Counted from the first letter of the stretch, positions 16,550 through 25,461 are shown. The stretch is 64,000 nucleotides of DNA from Bacillus sp. USDA818B3_A (GCF_009928415.1 NZ_JAABNN010000022.1:1-64000); one strand, 5' to 3'. Translations and numbers: made by a program. Notes: generated from the letters alone by a model not told the origin.

Positions 16550-16912
16550 CGTCTAGCCCTAGGGTGACAAGTTTATCTAGTTGTAAAAAATTCCTATGTT
16601 GGTAGACATAGAGCTCATTGGCGACCGGCCAACTCAAAAAACTTCCGTCTCGGTAGACAATAGAGCTCATTGGCGACCGGCCAATTTAAAAAACTTCCAT
16701 CTCGGTAGACAATAGAGCTCATTGGCGACCGGTCAATTAAAAAAACTTCCGTCTCGGTAGACAATAGAGCTCATTGGCACTGACCAACTTTGGTACCTTG
16801 GAAATTTAGACGCAAGCCTCCCACTGATAGAAGGACAAAAGCGCCTTCTTGCAGGGGGAGGCTTATTATAGAGTTCCAATTCAATATCGAAGGACCAAGG
16901 TGTTTTCGCTTT
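16550..16912. repeat. Bacillales intergenic repeat, copy 2, expanded by tandem units
   Basis: Begins with CCAGCTCCAGCGTCTAGCCC and ends with CCAAGGTGTTTTCGCTTTT, the same termini as the repeats at 13931 and 45021. Its middle contains the 52-bp tandem array at 16591-16790 and a GCAAGCCTCCC / GGGGGAGGCTT inverted pair. Normal copies are about 117 bp, so this one has grown threefold. Confidence 0.65.
16591..16790. repeat. Four 52-bp tandem repeats
   Basis: Units start at 16591, 16643, 16695 and 16747 (the last is partial). They share GGTAGACAATAGAGCTCATT and GGCGACCGGCCAA with few differences. The exact 52-bp spacing and near-identity suggest recent duplication by slippage or unequal exchange. 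Confidence 0.9.
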
Positions 16913-16917
16913 TCGTA

Positions 16918-17478
16918 TTACAAATTGTTAGCCCTCAATTTCTTAAGAGCCCCCATTTTCCACTGCTTGACGGCAGACACTGAAACATGTTCGCGCAAGG
17001 CAATTTCTTTTACCGATAAATCTTCCAGAAAGGCTGCCACGACCCATTTGGTTTCCTTTTCTGATAAACCTTCACAATAGGAGAGGAGTTGTTCTTCTTC
17101 GAGTGGTTTTTCCGAGAAGCCATCCTCCACGACTTCCCAATATTCCTCTTTTGGACACACATTTCTGGTTTCATAACGGTTCCGTCTCGTTAATTCCAGT
17201 AATAGCTTCCCTTTAATATAGGTATAAGCATAATTTGTGAAGGTACCTTTTTGGGCGTCAAAGCCCTTTTGTGCTTCCCAGAGTCCAATTAAAGCAGTTT
17301 GATAGAATTCTTCCCGATTACGATAAATCGATAATGACTTCAAAATTCGATAAATCATCGGCTTATATTGTTCAACTAACTCCTCAAAGCTATCCACAAC
17401 TAGATCCTCTCGTAGGATCCGCGCGCGTTCCAATTCATTCCTAGGTAGCTCTACCATAACGGGAAAAACAGCATTCAT
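16918..17478 (-). CDS. Small sigma-70 family RNA polymerase sigma factor
   Basis: 186 residues. Region 2 covers about residues 29-103 (LVEQYKPMIYRIL, EEFYQTALIGLWEA, and FTNYAYTYIKGKLLLELTRR for -10 recognition). Region 4 covers about 137-186 (LSVKEIALREHVSVSAVKQW is the helix-turn-helix). Regions 1 and 3 are missing, so it is an alternative sigma of the SigI/phage-like size class. The ribosome binding site before 17478 is weak, and an internal start near residue 8 is possible. It lies upstream on the same strand as the DUF1659-DUF2922-YvrJ genes, which it may control. Confidence 0.85.
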   Translation of the reverse strand: MNAVFPVMVELPRNELERARILREDLVVDSFEELVEQYKPMIYRILKSLSIYRNREEFYQTALIGLWEAQKGFDAQKGTFTNYAYTYIKGKLLLELTRRNRYETRNVCPKEEYWEVVEDGFSEKPLEEEQLLSYCEGLSEKETKWVVAAFLEDLSVKEIALREHVSVSAVKQWKMGALKKLRANNL

Positions 17479-17666
17479 CGAATTTCACTTTTTTTAATTT
17501 GAAGAGGAAAAAGGGGATAAACTGATGGATTTATGGGTGGAAATTAGAAATTTCGTTATGATTTATGCAAAGATGGTTGAATTTAGTATGAATTAATATT
17601 TCTTTCATTTTTTATTGGAATAATTAGAAAATCATTTGAATAATCTGAGGTCTATGAAGGAGTGAG

Positions 17667-18119
17667 ATGATGGAGACCATTATTAAGATGTATCAGCATT
17701 TAGATTGGGCTAATCAGCGGATAATAGAGACACTGCAAAGAATGGGTGATCAAAGTAACCAAGCCAAACAATTATTTTCACATCTATTACTTGCCGAAGA
17801 GGTTTGGGTTAATAGATTAAAAGGTTTAGATAGCAATCCTCAGGCGATTTGGACAGAACTCAGTTTGGCAGAGTGCGCCAATCTAGTTGAAAAAAATAAA
17901 CAAAACTATGCCGGGCTGCTTACTGGTTTAACGGAGCGCCAGCTTAAGGAGGTTATTGTTTATAAAACTAGCAGCGGTATAGAGTTCTCCACGCCAGTTG
18001 GTGATATCCTTACGCATGTGGCGCTTCATGGGCAATATCATCGCGGCCAGATTAACCAGAGGCTGAGGGAAGAGGGCCATGAACCCATTAATGTGGATTA
18101 TATAATGTTTGTTCGATAA
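17667..18119 (+). CDS. DinB family protein
   Basis: 150 residues. AAGGAG (17657-17662) serves the double ATG at 17667/17670. It is a four-helix DinB/YfiT-type protein with the three expected metal-binding histidines: one in helix 1 (QHLDWANQR) and two in the C-terminal HVALHGQYHRGQ. DinB proteins bind a divalent metal and often act as bacillithiol-dependent transferases, though most have no assigned substrate. Monocistronic. Confidence 0.85.
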   Translation: MMETIIKMYQHLDWANQRIIETLQRMGDQSNQAKQLFSHLLLAEEVWVNRLKGLDSNPQAIWTELSLAECANLVEKNKQNYAGLLTGLTERQLKEVIVYKTSSGIEFSTPVGDILTHVALHGQYHRGQINQRLREEGHEPINVDYIMFVR

Positions 18120-18333
18120 GTAGTCATCTTCCGACAGATTTTTTACCAACCTAAAGGTTAAACTGCTACTAGCAGAGCTATTTTAGGTTAATCCTAATTA
18201 AACGTTTGGTTAGTTCTAAATCCAATAAATTTTTGTCAAAAAGACACAGATTATGTGACTTTTTAAACTGTAAGACACCGGGTATTTCGCTATGATAAGA
18301 CTGAAACCCAAAATCCGCTGAAGGGAGCCCTCT

Positions 18334-18459
18334 ATGAGATATCAAGGCAAGTACTCCGACTTAAAGTCCTTTATTCAATCTTTTCAGTCCATTCTGCTAA
18401 ACCTGCCGTTCCCCTGTTATATTCTTGATTTAGAAACGGATTCTAGGCATTATGGTTGA
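18334..18459 (+). CDS. Short upstream ORF coupled to the GGDEF-EAL gene
   Basis: 41 codons, start ATG 18334 behind AAGGGAG. Its stop TGA (18457-18459) overlaps the ATG (18452) of the downstream c-di-GMP gene in another frame. The translation (LPFPCYILDLETDSRHYG at the end) looks like the first strands of a PAS domain. It could be a leader for translational coupling, or the true N-terminus separated by a frameshift. Confidence 0.45.
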   Translation: MRYQGKYSDLKSFIQSFQSILLNLPFPCYILDLETDSRHYG

Positions 18460-20173
18460 ACAGGTCCAAATAAGAAACACAAACATTTTGCCTCACTGGG
18501 AGCAAATGATGAATGATATTCCTATCTGTTTATGGTCAGTAGACGCGAAATCCAAGAAAACTCTGCAGATCTCCAGTGCCTGCCGGCCTATCTTGGGATA
18601 TACGCAGCAGGAATTTATCGATAATGAACGCCTGTGGGAGGACAATCTACATCCGGATGATAAAGATAAGGTATTTAACCAGCTTGAATCCATACCTAAT
18701 AGACAGCCGGTTAAACTTGAATACCGAGTTCGTACACCCTACGAGGGAGAAAAATGGATTCTTGATTATATCACCCCCGTTTACGAGGAAGATACAGATC
18801 GTCTTTTACGTTATGACCGGGTTGTCATGGATATCGACCAGCGAAAAAAGACCGAAGAGGAATTGAACCACTTAGCCTTTCATGACACCCTAACAGGATT
18901 GCCAAACCGGAGAAAATTGGAAAGCGAGCTCCAAAAGGCCCTCATTGAGGCTGATAACAATAATTGTTATGTTGGAATATTATTTATAGATATTGACCGA
19001 TTTAAAGATATCAATGATTCGTTGGGCCATAAAATGGGTGACAAATTTATTCAAACAATGGCAAATCGACTAAGGGAAAATTTACAATCAGATGCTGTCA
19101 TCTCGCGCCAGGGCGGTGACGAGTTTGTCATTTTATTAAAAAACTTACCCAAAGCTGAAGCAATTGAGGTCATCGCGGAACGAATCACAGAAGTCATCGG
19201 CAAACCAATCCAGCTGCTGGATCATGAATACCGCCTAAGTGTCAGCATAGGGACAAGTATTTTTCCAGACCATGGCCAGGAAGCAGACGTCCTCATGATG
19301 AGGGCAGACCATGCGATGTATTTGGCAAAAGAAACTAGAACTGGAATACAGCAGTACCAAATAGGCATGTCGAAAAGCCTATCGAGAAGAATGCTGCTTG
19401 AGCAGTACCTCCACCGGGCCATTGAAAAAGATGAGCTTTATTTAGAATATCAGCCGATTATCGATGTCGAAACGAAGCAGATCATCGGACTGGAGGCACT
19501 GCTTCGCTGGATGCATCCAGTTTTAGGAAAAGTTTCGCCAGGGGAATTTATTCAAATTGCTGAGGAATCGGACCTCATCATCAAATTAAGTAATTGGGTA
19601 TTAGTTACGGTGTGCAGGCAGCGCCGGGCTTGGATGGATATGGGGTTAGCTCCGTTTTATATTTCTATTAATGTCCCTGCCCGCCAAATCCATCAGGATC
19701 ATTTTATTGACACGATTAAACGAGCGTTGAAACAGTACGAGCTCCCCGCTGAATTTTTAAAAATAGAGATTACGGAACGAACGGCGATGACTGACGTGGA
19801 GAAAACACTGACCACAATGAGGGAACTGCAAGAGTTTGGGGTGGATATCATTTTAGATGATTTCGGCATCGGTTTTTCGTCAATCAGTTATCTGGTCCAG
19901 TATCCTTTTAATACGATTAAAATTGATAAGTCGTTTATCCAAGATCTGAGCGATAACGCTAACCAAAAGTCCGTTTGCCGCTCCTTGGTGGCAATGGGTA
20001 AAAATCTTGGAATGAACGTGGTTGCTGAGGGGGTGGAGGAGCTCGAACAATATGATTATTTATGCAGCATTGGCTGTGATAAGATGCAAGGTTATTATTT
20101 TAGTAAACCAATTTCCCTTGAATTGGTTGCGAGTTTTACTAAAAGACAGGTATCTTTGTTAACCAAATGTTAA
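18452..20173 (+). CDS. PAS-GGDEF-EAL c-di-GMP protein
   Basis: 573 residues, no membrane segment. PAS/PAC at about 12-130; GGDEF at about 143-300 with an intact active site (RQGGDEFVIL) but no RxxD inhibitory site five residues before it. EAL domain at about 320-560 with all catalytic motifs: GLEALLRW, EITERT, DDFGIGFSS, TIKIDKSF, VVAEGVE. It could both make and degrade c-di-GMP; composite proteins often act mainly as phosphodiesterases. The start overlaps the end of a short upstream ORF, so a longer or coupled product is possible. Confidence 0.85.
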   Translation: MVEQVQIRNTNILPHWEQMMNDIPICLWSVDAKSKKTLQISSACRPILGYTQQEFIDNERLWEDNLHPDDKDKVFNQLESIPNRQPVKLEYRVRTPYEGEKWILDYITPVYEEDTDRLLRYDRVVMDIDQRKKTEEELNHLAFHDTLTGLPNRRKLESELQKALIEADNNNCYVGILFIDIDRFKDINDSLGHKMGDKFIQTMANRLRENLQSDAVISRQGGDEFVILLKNLPKAEAIEVIAERITEVIGKPIQLLDHEYRLSVSIGTSIFPDHGQEADVLMMRADHAMYLAKETRTGIQQYQIGMSKSLSRRMLLEQYLHRAIEKDELYLEYQPIIDVETKQIIGLEALLRWMHPVLGKVSPGEFIQIAEESDLIIKLSNWVLVTVCRQRRAWMDMGLAPFYISINVPARQIHQDHFIDTIKRALKQYELPAEFLKIEITERTAMTDVEKTLTTMRELQEFGVDIILDDFGIGFSSISYLVQYPFNTIKIDKSFIQDLSDNANQKSVCRSLVAMGKNLGMNVVAEGVEELEQYDYLCSIGCDKMQGYYFSKPISLELVASFTKRQVSLLTKC

Positions 20174-20272
20174 CTTTTTTCAACATAAATATCTTGTATT
20201 GTCATTTTTCTGGGATTACTATAAAGCATGACTATATCAAACTATAAAGTTCTTAAGCAGGAGAGGTGCAGC

Positions 20273-21604
20273 ATGCGAAGTTATCTCATATTGGGAATGT
20301 GCGCTTTATTTTTAATCCAATATTTTGTGGAGTGGCAATGGCTTGAATTTATTGTAGTAGGACTTTCTTTATTGGCCTTTTTAGGAAGTGCTTTCAAAGC
20401 CGATCGGTTTCCGCGCTGGCTTGGTATCATCATGATGACTGCTGGAATCGTCATCGAATGGAGAAAAGGGACAGGGGTTGAAGGAATCAGCGAAGGGCTC
20501 TTTCTAATTCTGCCCTTGATTTGCCTGCTGACACTTGCACCGCTGCTTTCCATTCCTTTAAGGCTCAGCGGTTACTTTCAATCTATCGCCGTATTACTCC
20601 GAAATCTTATGTCTCAGCCGAAAAAATTATATGCTGGAATTACGGGTACGCTCTTTCTTTTAGCCCCGGTCCTAAACCTGGGGTCCGTACGGATTCTCAA
20701 TGAATTCCTTGAGGAAGTTAAGCTGCCTTCTGCGATGTCGGCAAAAAGCTATCTAGTTGGGTTTTCTACTGCCGTTATGTGGTCGCCGTACTTTGCGTCT
20801 GTATCACTTGTGCTGCATTATCTCAATATCTCGTTCAAAGAGTATATTTTATATGGAATAGGCCTATCGTTATTGTCTTTAGTCGTCGGCAATATTTTGT
20901 TTGCCCTTTGGGAAAAACGGCATCCGCTGACAGAAGCATCAACACCTGTGGCAGCAATCAAAAAGGGCAACCGCCAGCAGATCATCAAACTTGCATTATT
21001 TGTGGTCATTTTAATGAGTACCTGTCTCGCAGTGGAGAATTTTACTCACTGGTCCATGATTGTGATCGTATGCTTGATGTCGATTCTGGTTCCAGCTATA
21101 TATGGCATCGTGTCTAAGGATTGGAAGCGAATGGCCGCGCCATTAAAAGACTTCCGTGATCGGACCGTACCAATGATGAATAATGAGATTATGCTGTTTA
21201 TGAGTGCAGGGATGCTGGCGTTTGCGATGAAGGGCACTGACGCTGCAAATGGGGTTAGTACATTCCTTGAATCTTTGGCCCAACAGTCGTTCCTCTTGTT
21301 TGCTTTAGCTATTATGGCCATTGTCTTAAGTATCACCTATATTGGCATCCACCAAATCGCTGCCGTCGGGGCCTTGGCGATGCAATTAAATCCTGCTGAA
21401 TTAGGGATGAGTAATCTTGGCTTAGCTTTACTTCTGCTTCTTACTTGGTCCATTTCTACCGCCCTCAGTCCTTTTTCAGGTCTCAATCTGATGGTGAGCC
21501 GATTTGCAGGGATTTCCGGCGTCCAAACGGGTCTTCGTGCCAATGGACTGCATTTGTCCATTCTTGCCCTCATCGGGATCGCGATCATTTCCTTTATCGG
21601 TTAG
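20273..21604 (+). CDS. Multi-pass membrane permease, family uncertain
   Basis: 443 residues from the ATG at 20273 (GGAGAGG 6 nt upstream); an upstream ATG at 20228 lacks a ribosome binding site. About 11-12 hydrophobic helices are visible, with re-entrant-like stretches (LNLGSVRILNEFL, STALSPFSGLNLM) resembling ion-transporter-superfamily carriers for organic acids. I do not recognise a named family. It ends in a bidirectional terminator shared with the convergent cdaR gene, and it is next to the glucarate region, but nothing proves a role there. Confidence 0.65.
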   Translation: MRSYLILGMCALFLIQYFVEWQWLEFIVVGLSLLAFLGSAFKADRFPRWLGIIMMTAGIVIEWRKGTGVEGISEGLFLILPLICLLTLAPLLSIPLRLSGYFQSIAVLLRNLMSQPKKLYAGITGTLFLLAPVLNLGSVRILNEFLEEVKLPSAMSAKSYLVGFSTAVMWSPYFASVSLVLHYLNISFKEYILYGIGLSLLSLVVGNILFALWEKRHPLTEASTPVAAIKKGNRQQIIKLALFVVILMSTCLAVENFTHWSMIVIVCLMSILVPAIYGIVSKDWKRMAAPLKDFRDRTVPMMNNEIMLFMSAGMLAFAMKGTDAANGVSTFLESLAQQSFLLFALAIMAIVLSITYIGIHQIAAVGALAMQLNPAELGMSNLGLALLLLLTWSISTALSPFSGLNLMVSRFAGISGVQTGLRANGLHLSILALIGIAIISFIG

Positions 21605-21605
21605 T

Positions 21606-21634
21606 AAAAAAACAGCCTTCTAGGGCTGTTTTTT
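21606..21634. terminator. Bidirectional terminator overlapping the cdaR stop
   Basis: AAAACAGCC / GGGCTGTTTTTT with a 5-nt loop. Works for the plus-strand permease; on the minus strand the last codons and stop (21620-21622) of cdaR lie inside the hairpin. Confidence 0.85.
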
Positions 21635-22663
21635 CATTTTGTATAAAATATATCCGGTGAATAACTGAAACAGGTCCATAAAGTTTTTTGGATTTTTGTT
21701 GGTGAGGACCTCAATTCTTTGCAAGCGGTAGGCTAGACTGTTTCGATGAATATGGAGTTCCTTCGAGATTGCATTCATGTCGCCGCTGTTATTGATATAA
21801 CAAATCAGCGTCTCAATTAATTCCTGCCCTTTTGGATTTTCATCAAGCTCCTTAAAAAATGTAGTGATTTCTTCAAAGGAGATATCCTTATTTGTCAAAT
21901 AATCAATAAATTTTAATTCCTGATACTGACAAAGCGTTTGCGGGAGCTCCATTCGTTCGGCTATTTCAATCGCACGTCTAGCCTCTTCAACTGATTTAGA
22001 CACAAGTGTATAGCAGCCGCCGATTCCGATTTTGACCTCATTGGCTGAATGTAAAGCCTCAATTCTCTTTACGAGATCACTCTCACTTGGAACCACATAA
22101 AGCATGCTGTTCTGGTTAAGGCGGAAATAGTATTCCTGCTCCATTAAATAGGGGTCCTTTGGAAGGCGGCCTTTTACTACAATGGCTTTTCGCTCAATCG
22201 TCAGCTTAATTCCAAGTGCTTCCCCATTATTGATAATGGAGGTATCATATGCCTCCTTACGAAAAACCCATTGATATAAAAATTCTTCCTTCATTTGTTC
22301 TTGAATCCGGCGTTCTCTAAACATAAATTCTTGATTGATTAATAGTTCAGCGGTCACGCGGACTAGTTCTGCAAATGGTCCGACAATGTTGGGGCCGCCC
22401 GAGATTCCAATTACGCCAATGATTCTATCCCGAAAATGGATCGGGATGTTGACCCCTGGCTTAGAGGCACCCTCTGATTGGTAAATAGAAACGATGGTGC
22501 CTTGTTCAATGGCGGAAACGGCCCCTTGATGGTAGGTGCCAATTCTATTTTGATCACCTGAGCCAATAATTAAGCCGATCTCATCCATGATATTTACATT
22601 ATAGGGAATGACGTTCATTACTTTATCTGCAATCTCTTGTGCAAGAATTTGATTGATTTTCAT
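21620..22663 (-). CDS. cdaR: CdaR-type sugar diacid regulator
   Basis: 347 residues. The N-terminal sugar-diacid recognition domain (about 1-135) has GLIIGSGDQNRIGTYHQGA and FRDRIIGVIGISGGPNIVGPF. The C-terminal PucR-type helix-turn-helix (about 275-340) has SKELHIHRNSLAYRLQRIE. CdaR proteins activate glucarate, galactarate and glycerate genes when these diacids are present. It is transcribed divergently from the glucarate operon (23214-29151), across a 550-bp regulatory region, which fits that role. Confidence 0.85.
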   Translation of the reverse strand: MKINQILAQEIADKVMNVIPYNVNIMDEIGLIIGSGDQNRIGTYHQGAVSAIEQGTIVSIYQSEGASKPGVNIPIHFRDRIIGVIGISGGPNIVGPFAELVRVTAELLINQEFMFRERRIQEQMKEEFLYQWVFRKEAYDTSIINNGEALGIKLTIERKAIVVKGRLPKDPYLMEQEYYFRLNQNSMLYVVPSESDLVKRIEALHSANEVKIGIGGCYTLVSKSVEEARRAIEIAERMELPQTLCQYQELKFIDYLTNKDISFEEITTFFKELDENPKGQELIETLICYINNSGDMNAISKELHIHRNSLAYRLQRIEVLTNKNPKNFMDLFQLFTGYILYKMKKQP

Positions 22664-22791
22664 CCATTTCTCCCTCCGTCCATCCGGTTATATAAGTCTT
22701 ATTTGTAAATGTTGTTTATTTGCCCAAAAAACTATATTAATAATTAGTTGTTTGAATGATGATTTATTTGTAAGACAATTATACAATGAAA

Positions 22792-22806
22792 ATGTAAACG
22801 GTTACT
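22792..22806 (+). promoter_or_regulatory. CcpA (cre) site upstream of the glucarate operon
   Basis: ATGTAAACGGTTACT matches the full cre consensus WTGNAANCGNWNNCW. A second one-mismatch copy in the reverse sense lies at 22957-22971 (AGAAACCGTTTACGA). Together they suggest carbon catabolite repression of cdaR, of the glucarate operon, or of both. Confidence 0.65.
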
Positions 22807-22978
22807 AGAAATAAACAAAAAGTTTTAAATTTGGACGATAAAACGTCAAAAAATAGTCACTTGACTAACAAAGGATTATAAAACTAAATAGCTTTTTGGT
22901 CAAATGACTAAAAACAACTAGAAGAAATTTATCAAACTGAACGAAGATATTTTTGCAGAAACCGTTTACGATAGATAT

Positions 22979-23147
22979 GTGAAGTGATTCACGAAATAAA
23001 AAAATGAATCATTACATGTCATTAATTTGTCATACCAATCACATATTTTTTAACGGATATAGGTTATTATGATTACGAAGTTTGAAATAGTGGAAGTCGT
23101 AAGAAGTGATAATCTTTTATAGAAATAAAATATGTGAAGAGATTCAC
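22979..23147. promoter_or_regulatory. Paired GTGAAnnnnTTCAC operators before the glucarate operon
   Basis: TATGTGAAGTGATTCACGAA (site at 22979-22992) and TATGTGAAGAGATTCACAAA (23134-23147) are nearly the same palindrome 155 bp apart. They are good candidates for the binding sites of the FadR-type GntR regulator (29295-29990) or of CdaR, possibly with DNA looping. Confidence 0.55.
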
Positions 23148-23213
23148 AAATGCATTATTTTTATAACCTTCTTGTCCAAGGCAAGGATTTTAAAAGGTAG
23201 GAGGAGTTTAACC

Positions 23214-24110
23214 ATGTTTCAGCCAAAAGGGGTCATCCCCGCACTAGTCACACCATTAGATAAAAACGGTCAATTGATGGAAGATGCACTGCGAAAAGTA
23301 ATCGATTACACCATTGCGGGTGGTGTCCATGGATTGTTTATCCTGGGATCGAGCGGTGAAATTTACGGATTAACACCGGAGCAAAAACGCCGTGTCGTAG
23401 AAGTAACAGTGGAGCACACTGCTGGAAGAGTTCCTGTTTATTGTGGGGCTAGTGAAATCACTACGAGAGACTGTATTCAAACAGCTCAAATGGTTGAGAA
23501 AATTGGCGGTGTGGCAGCGCTATCTGTCCTAACTCCATATTTCATGTCACCAACACAAACTGAGTTAGCTGATCACTTTAAGGCAATCGCCAAGTCTACT
23601 AATCTACCAGTTATCCTTTATGGTAATGAAGCTCGTACCCAGGTGAAGATTGATGTGAAGACTTGCGAAGAACTTAGTAAGGTTGACAATATTATCGGAA
23701 TTAAAGACTCAAGCGGCGATATGACAAAAACAGCTGAGTACCTGCGGGTAACCAATCGAGAGTCATTCTCCGTATTACTTGGACGTGACACACTCATTTA
23801 TGCAGGTCTATGTCATGGAGCCACTGGTGCGATTGCCAGCACAGGAAATATTGCTCCTAAATTAGTTTCTGATATTTACAACACATTTGTGGCTGGCGAC
23901 TATCAGAAATCACTAGAACTGCAGTTTAAACTTGCTCCATTACGCCTGGCAGTGGACAAAGCAACATTCCCTGTTGTGTTAAAAGAAGGATTAAGAATGG
24001 TAGGAATCGATGTTGGTTATGCATTTGGTCCTGCAGCAGAAATGAATCCAGAAAGCAAGAAACTATTAGAAAATGTTTTAAAGGATTTAGAACTCTACCA
24101 AATTTATTAA
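23214..24110 (+). CDS. DapA-family aldolase, probable 5-dehydro-4-deoxyglucarate aldolase
   Basis: 298 residues from the ATG at 23214, behind TAGGAGGAG; the longer upstream frame has no ribosome binding site. It is a DapA/NAL TIM barrel with GSSGE at 45-49, Tyr136 (PVILYGNEA) and the Schiff-base Lys164 (IIGIKDSSG). The operon also contains GarR and glycerate kinase, and no ketoglutarate-semialdehyde dehydrogenase. So this enzyme most likely cleaves the GudD product to pyruvate and tartronate semialdehyde, replacing the unrelated GarL aldolase. The alternative is a KDG dehydratase as in B. subtilis YcbC. Confidence 0.7.
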   Translation: MFQPKGVIPALVTPLDKNGQLMEDALRKVIDYTIAGGVHGLFILGSSGEIYGLTPEQKRRVVEVTVEHTAGRVPVYCGASEITTRDCIQTAQMVEKIGGVAALSVLTPYFMSPTQTELADHFKAIAKSTNLPVILYGNEARTQVKIDVKTCEELSKVDNIIGIKDSSGDMTKTAEYLRVTNRESFSVLLGRDTLIYAGLCHGATGAIASTGNIAPKLVSDIYNTFVAGDYQKSLELQFKLAPLRLAVDKATFPVVLKEGLRMVGIDVGYAFGPAAEMNPESKKLLENVLKDLELYQIY

Positions 24111-24135
24111 TTTCCTAAGGGAAGGAAGAAATAAC

Positions 24136-25461
24136 ATGCCATTATTGTATGTTGCCTTAGCAGTTGTCCTTTTACTAGTTTTAATGATTCCGCTTAAAAT
24201 GAACGGTTTCATTGCACTTCTTTTAACTTCTATATTTGTCGGTTTGCTTGTCGGAATGCCATTGGATCAAATTTGGGAAACCATTGGTGATGGTCTTGGC
24301 GGCCAACTGGGCGGCACGGCCCTTATTGTTGGTATCGGTGCGATGCTTGGAACCGTTATGGCTGATGCCGGTGCAGCACAGCGTATTGCCACTAGTTTAG
24401 TAGACAAAATGGGGATTAAACGTATTCAAATTTCAATCTTAATTGCTGCCTTTGTTCTTGGTATCACAATGTTCTTTGAAGTAGCGTTTGTCTTATTGAT
24501 TCCACTAGTATTTGTTATTGCTCGTCAAACAAAGTTAAATCTATTATGGGTTGCTTTACCAATGTCAGTCGGGTTATCCACTTGTCACAGTTTTCTTCCG
24601 CCGCACCCTGGACCAGCAGCAGTTGCTGACGTCTTCCATGCTGACATGGGACTAACGCTTTTATACGGTTTAATCATTGCCATACCTGCGGCTACTTTTA
24701 TCGCCCTTACTTGGACTAGATTACCATTTATTAAAAAAATTAATCCAGCCATTCCTGAAGGGATTGTTACGAACAAAACGTTTAAAGAAGAAGAAATGCC
24801 ATCCTTTGGATCAAGTCTTTTCGTTGCTCTTATTCCAGTAATCCTTATGGCAATTGATGCTTTCTCGACTGTATTTCTACCAGAAGGCAACAAATTTAGA
24901 CACGCAATGGATTTCTTTGGTTCGTCAGAAATGGCACTATTAATCGCTCTATTAATCTCTATGTGGCTGCTTGGACCAAAAATCGGCCGTCCACTAAAAG
25001 ATGTAATGCAATCTTGTTCCAATGCGGTTAAGCCAATGGCCATGATCATTTTGGTAATTGGTGCAGGCGGTGCCTTTAAGCAAGTGCTTGTTGATGGGGG
25101 AATTGCCGATTACATCAAGGATATCACATCTGGCTGGAACATGTCTCCAATCATACTTGCATGGATTATCGCTGCTCTCTTACGTATTGCGCTTGGTTCT
25201 GCAACGGTTGCCGTTATGACTGCTTCAGGGGTTGTACTTCCTATCGCTCAAAGCTCAGGAATCCCAATGGAATTAATGACACTTGCTGTTACATGCGGAA
25301 GTATTGCTTTCTCTCACGTAACCGACCCAGGATTCTGGATGTTTAAGGAATACCTCAATTTATCGGTACCTGAAGCATTAAAAATAAGAACCACTTATAC
25401 AACCGCACTTGCCGTCATTGGTTTGATCGGTGTATTACTTTTAAATATGATTGTAGGTTAA
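24136..25461 (+). CDS. GntP family permease
   Basis: 441 residues, about 12-14 membrane helices. GntP-family marks: GLGGQLGGTALIVGIGAMLG near 51-70, FFEVAFVLLIPLVF near 119-132, LPPHPGPAAVA near 160-170 and DPGFWMFKEY near 402-411. The family imports gluconate and related sugar acids by proton symport. Its position, 25 bp behind the aldolase gene and ahead of garR and gudD, points to glucarate (or galactarate) as the substrate. B. subtilis uses an MFS carrier (GudP) for this. Confidence 0.85.
   Translation: MPLLYVALAVVLLLVLMIPLKMNGFIALLLTSIFVGLLVGMPLDQIWETIGDGLGGQLGGTALIVGIGAMLGTVMADAGAAQRIATSLVDKMGIKRIQISILIAAFVLGITMFFEVAFVLLIPLVFVIARQTKLNLLWVALPMSVGLSTCHSFLPPHPGPAAVADVFHADMGLTLLYGLIIAIPAATFIALTWTRLPFIKKINPAIPEGIVTNKTFKEEEMPSFGSSLFVALIPVILMAIDAFSTVFLPEGNKFRHAMDFFGSSEMALLIALLISMWLLGPKIGRPLKDVMQSCSNAVKPMAMIILVIGAGGAFKQVLVDGGIADYIKDITSGWNMSPIILAWIIAALLRIALGSATVAVMTASGVVLPIAQSSGIPMELMTLAVTCGSIAFSHVTDPGFWMFKEYLNLSVPEALKIRTTYTTALAVIGLIGVLLLNMIVG

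Noticed and set aside
16591-16790. CRISPR array at the 52-bp repeats
   Set aside because: Units are contiguous without unique spacers and no cas genes are near, so it is a plain tandem repeat.
23106-23213. 36-codon N-terminal extension of the DapA-family gene
   Set aside because: Contains the second operator-like palindrome and lacks a ribosome binding site; TAGGAGGAG sits right before ATG 23214.
24585-25049. 154-residue ORF on the minus strand inside the GntP gene
   Set aside because: Antisense to a conserved permease, without a ribosome binding site or recognisable sequence.
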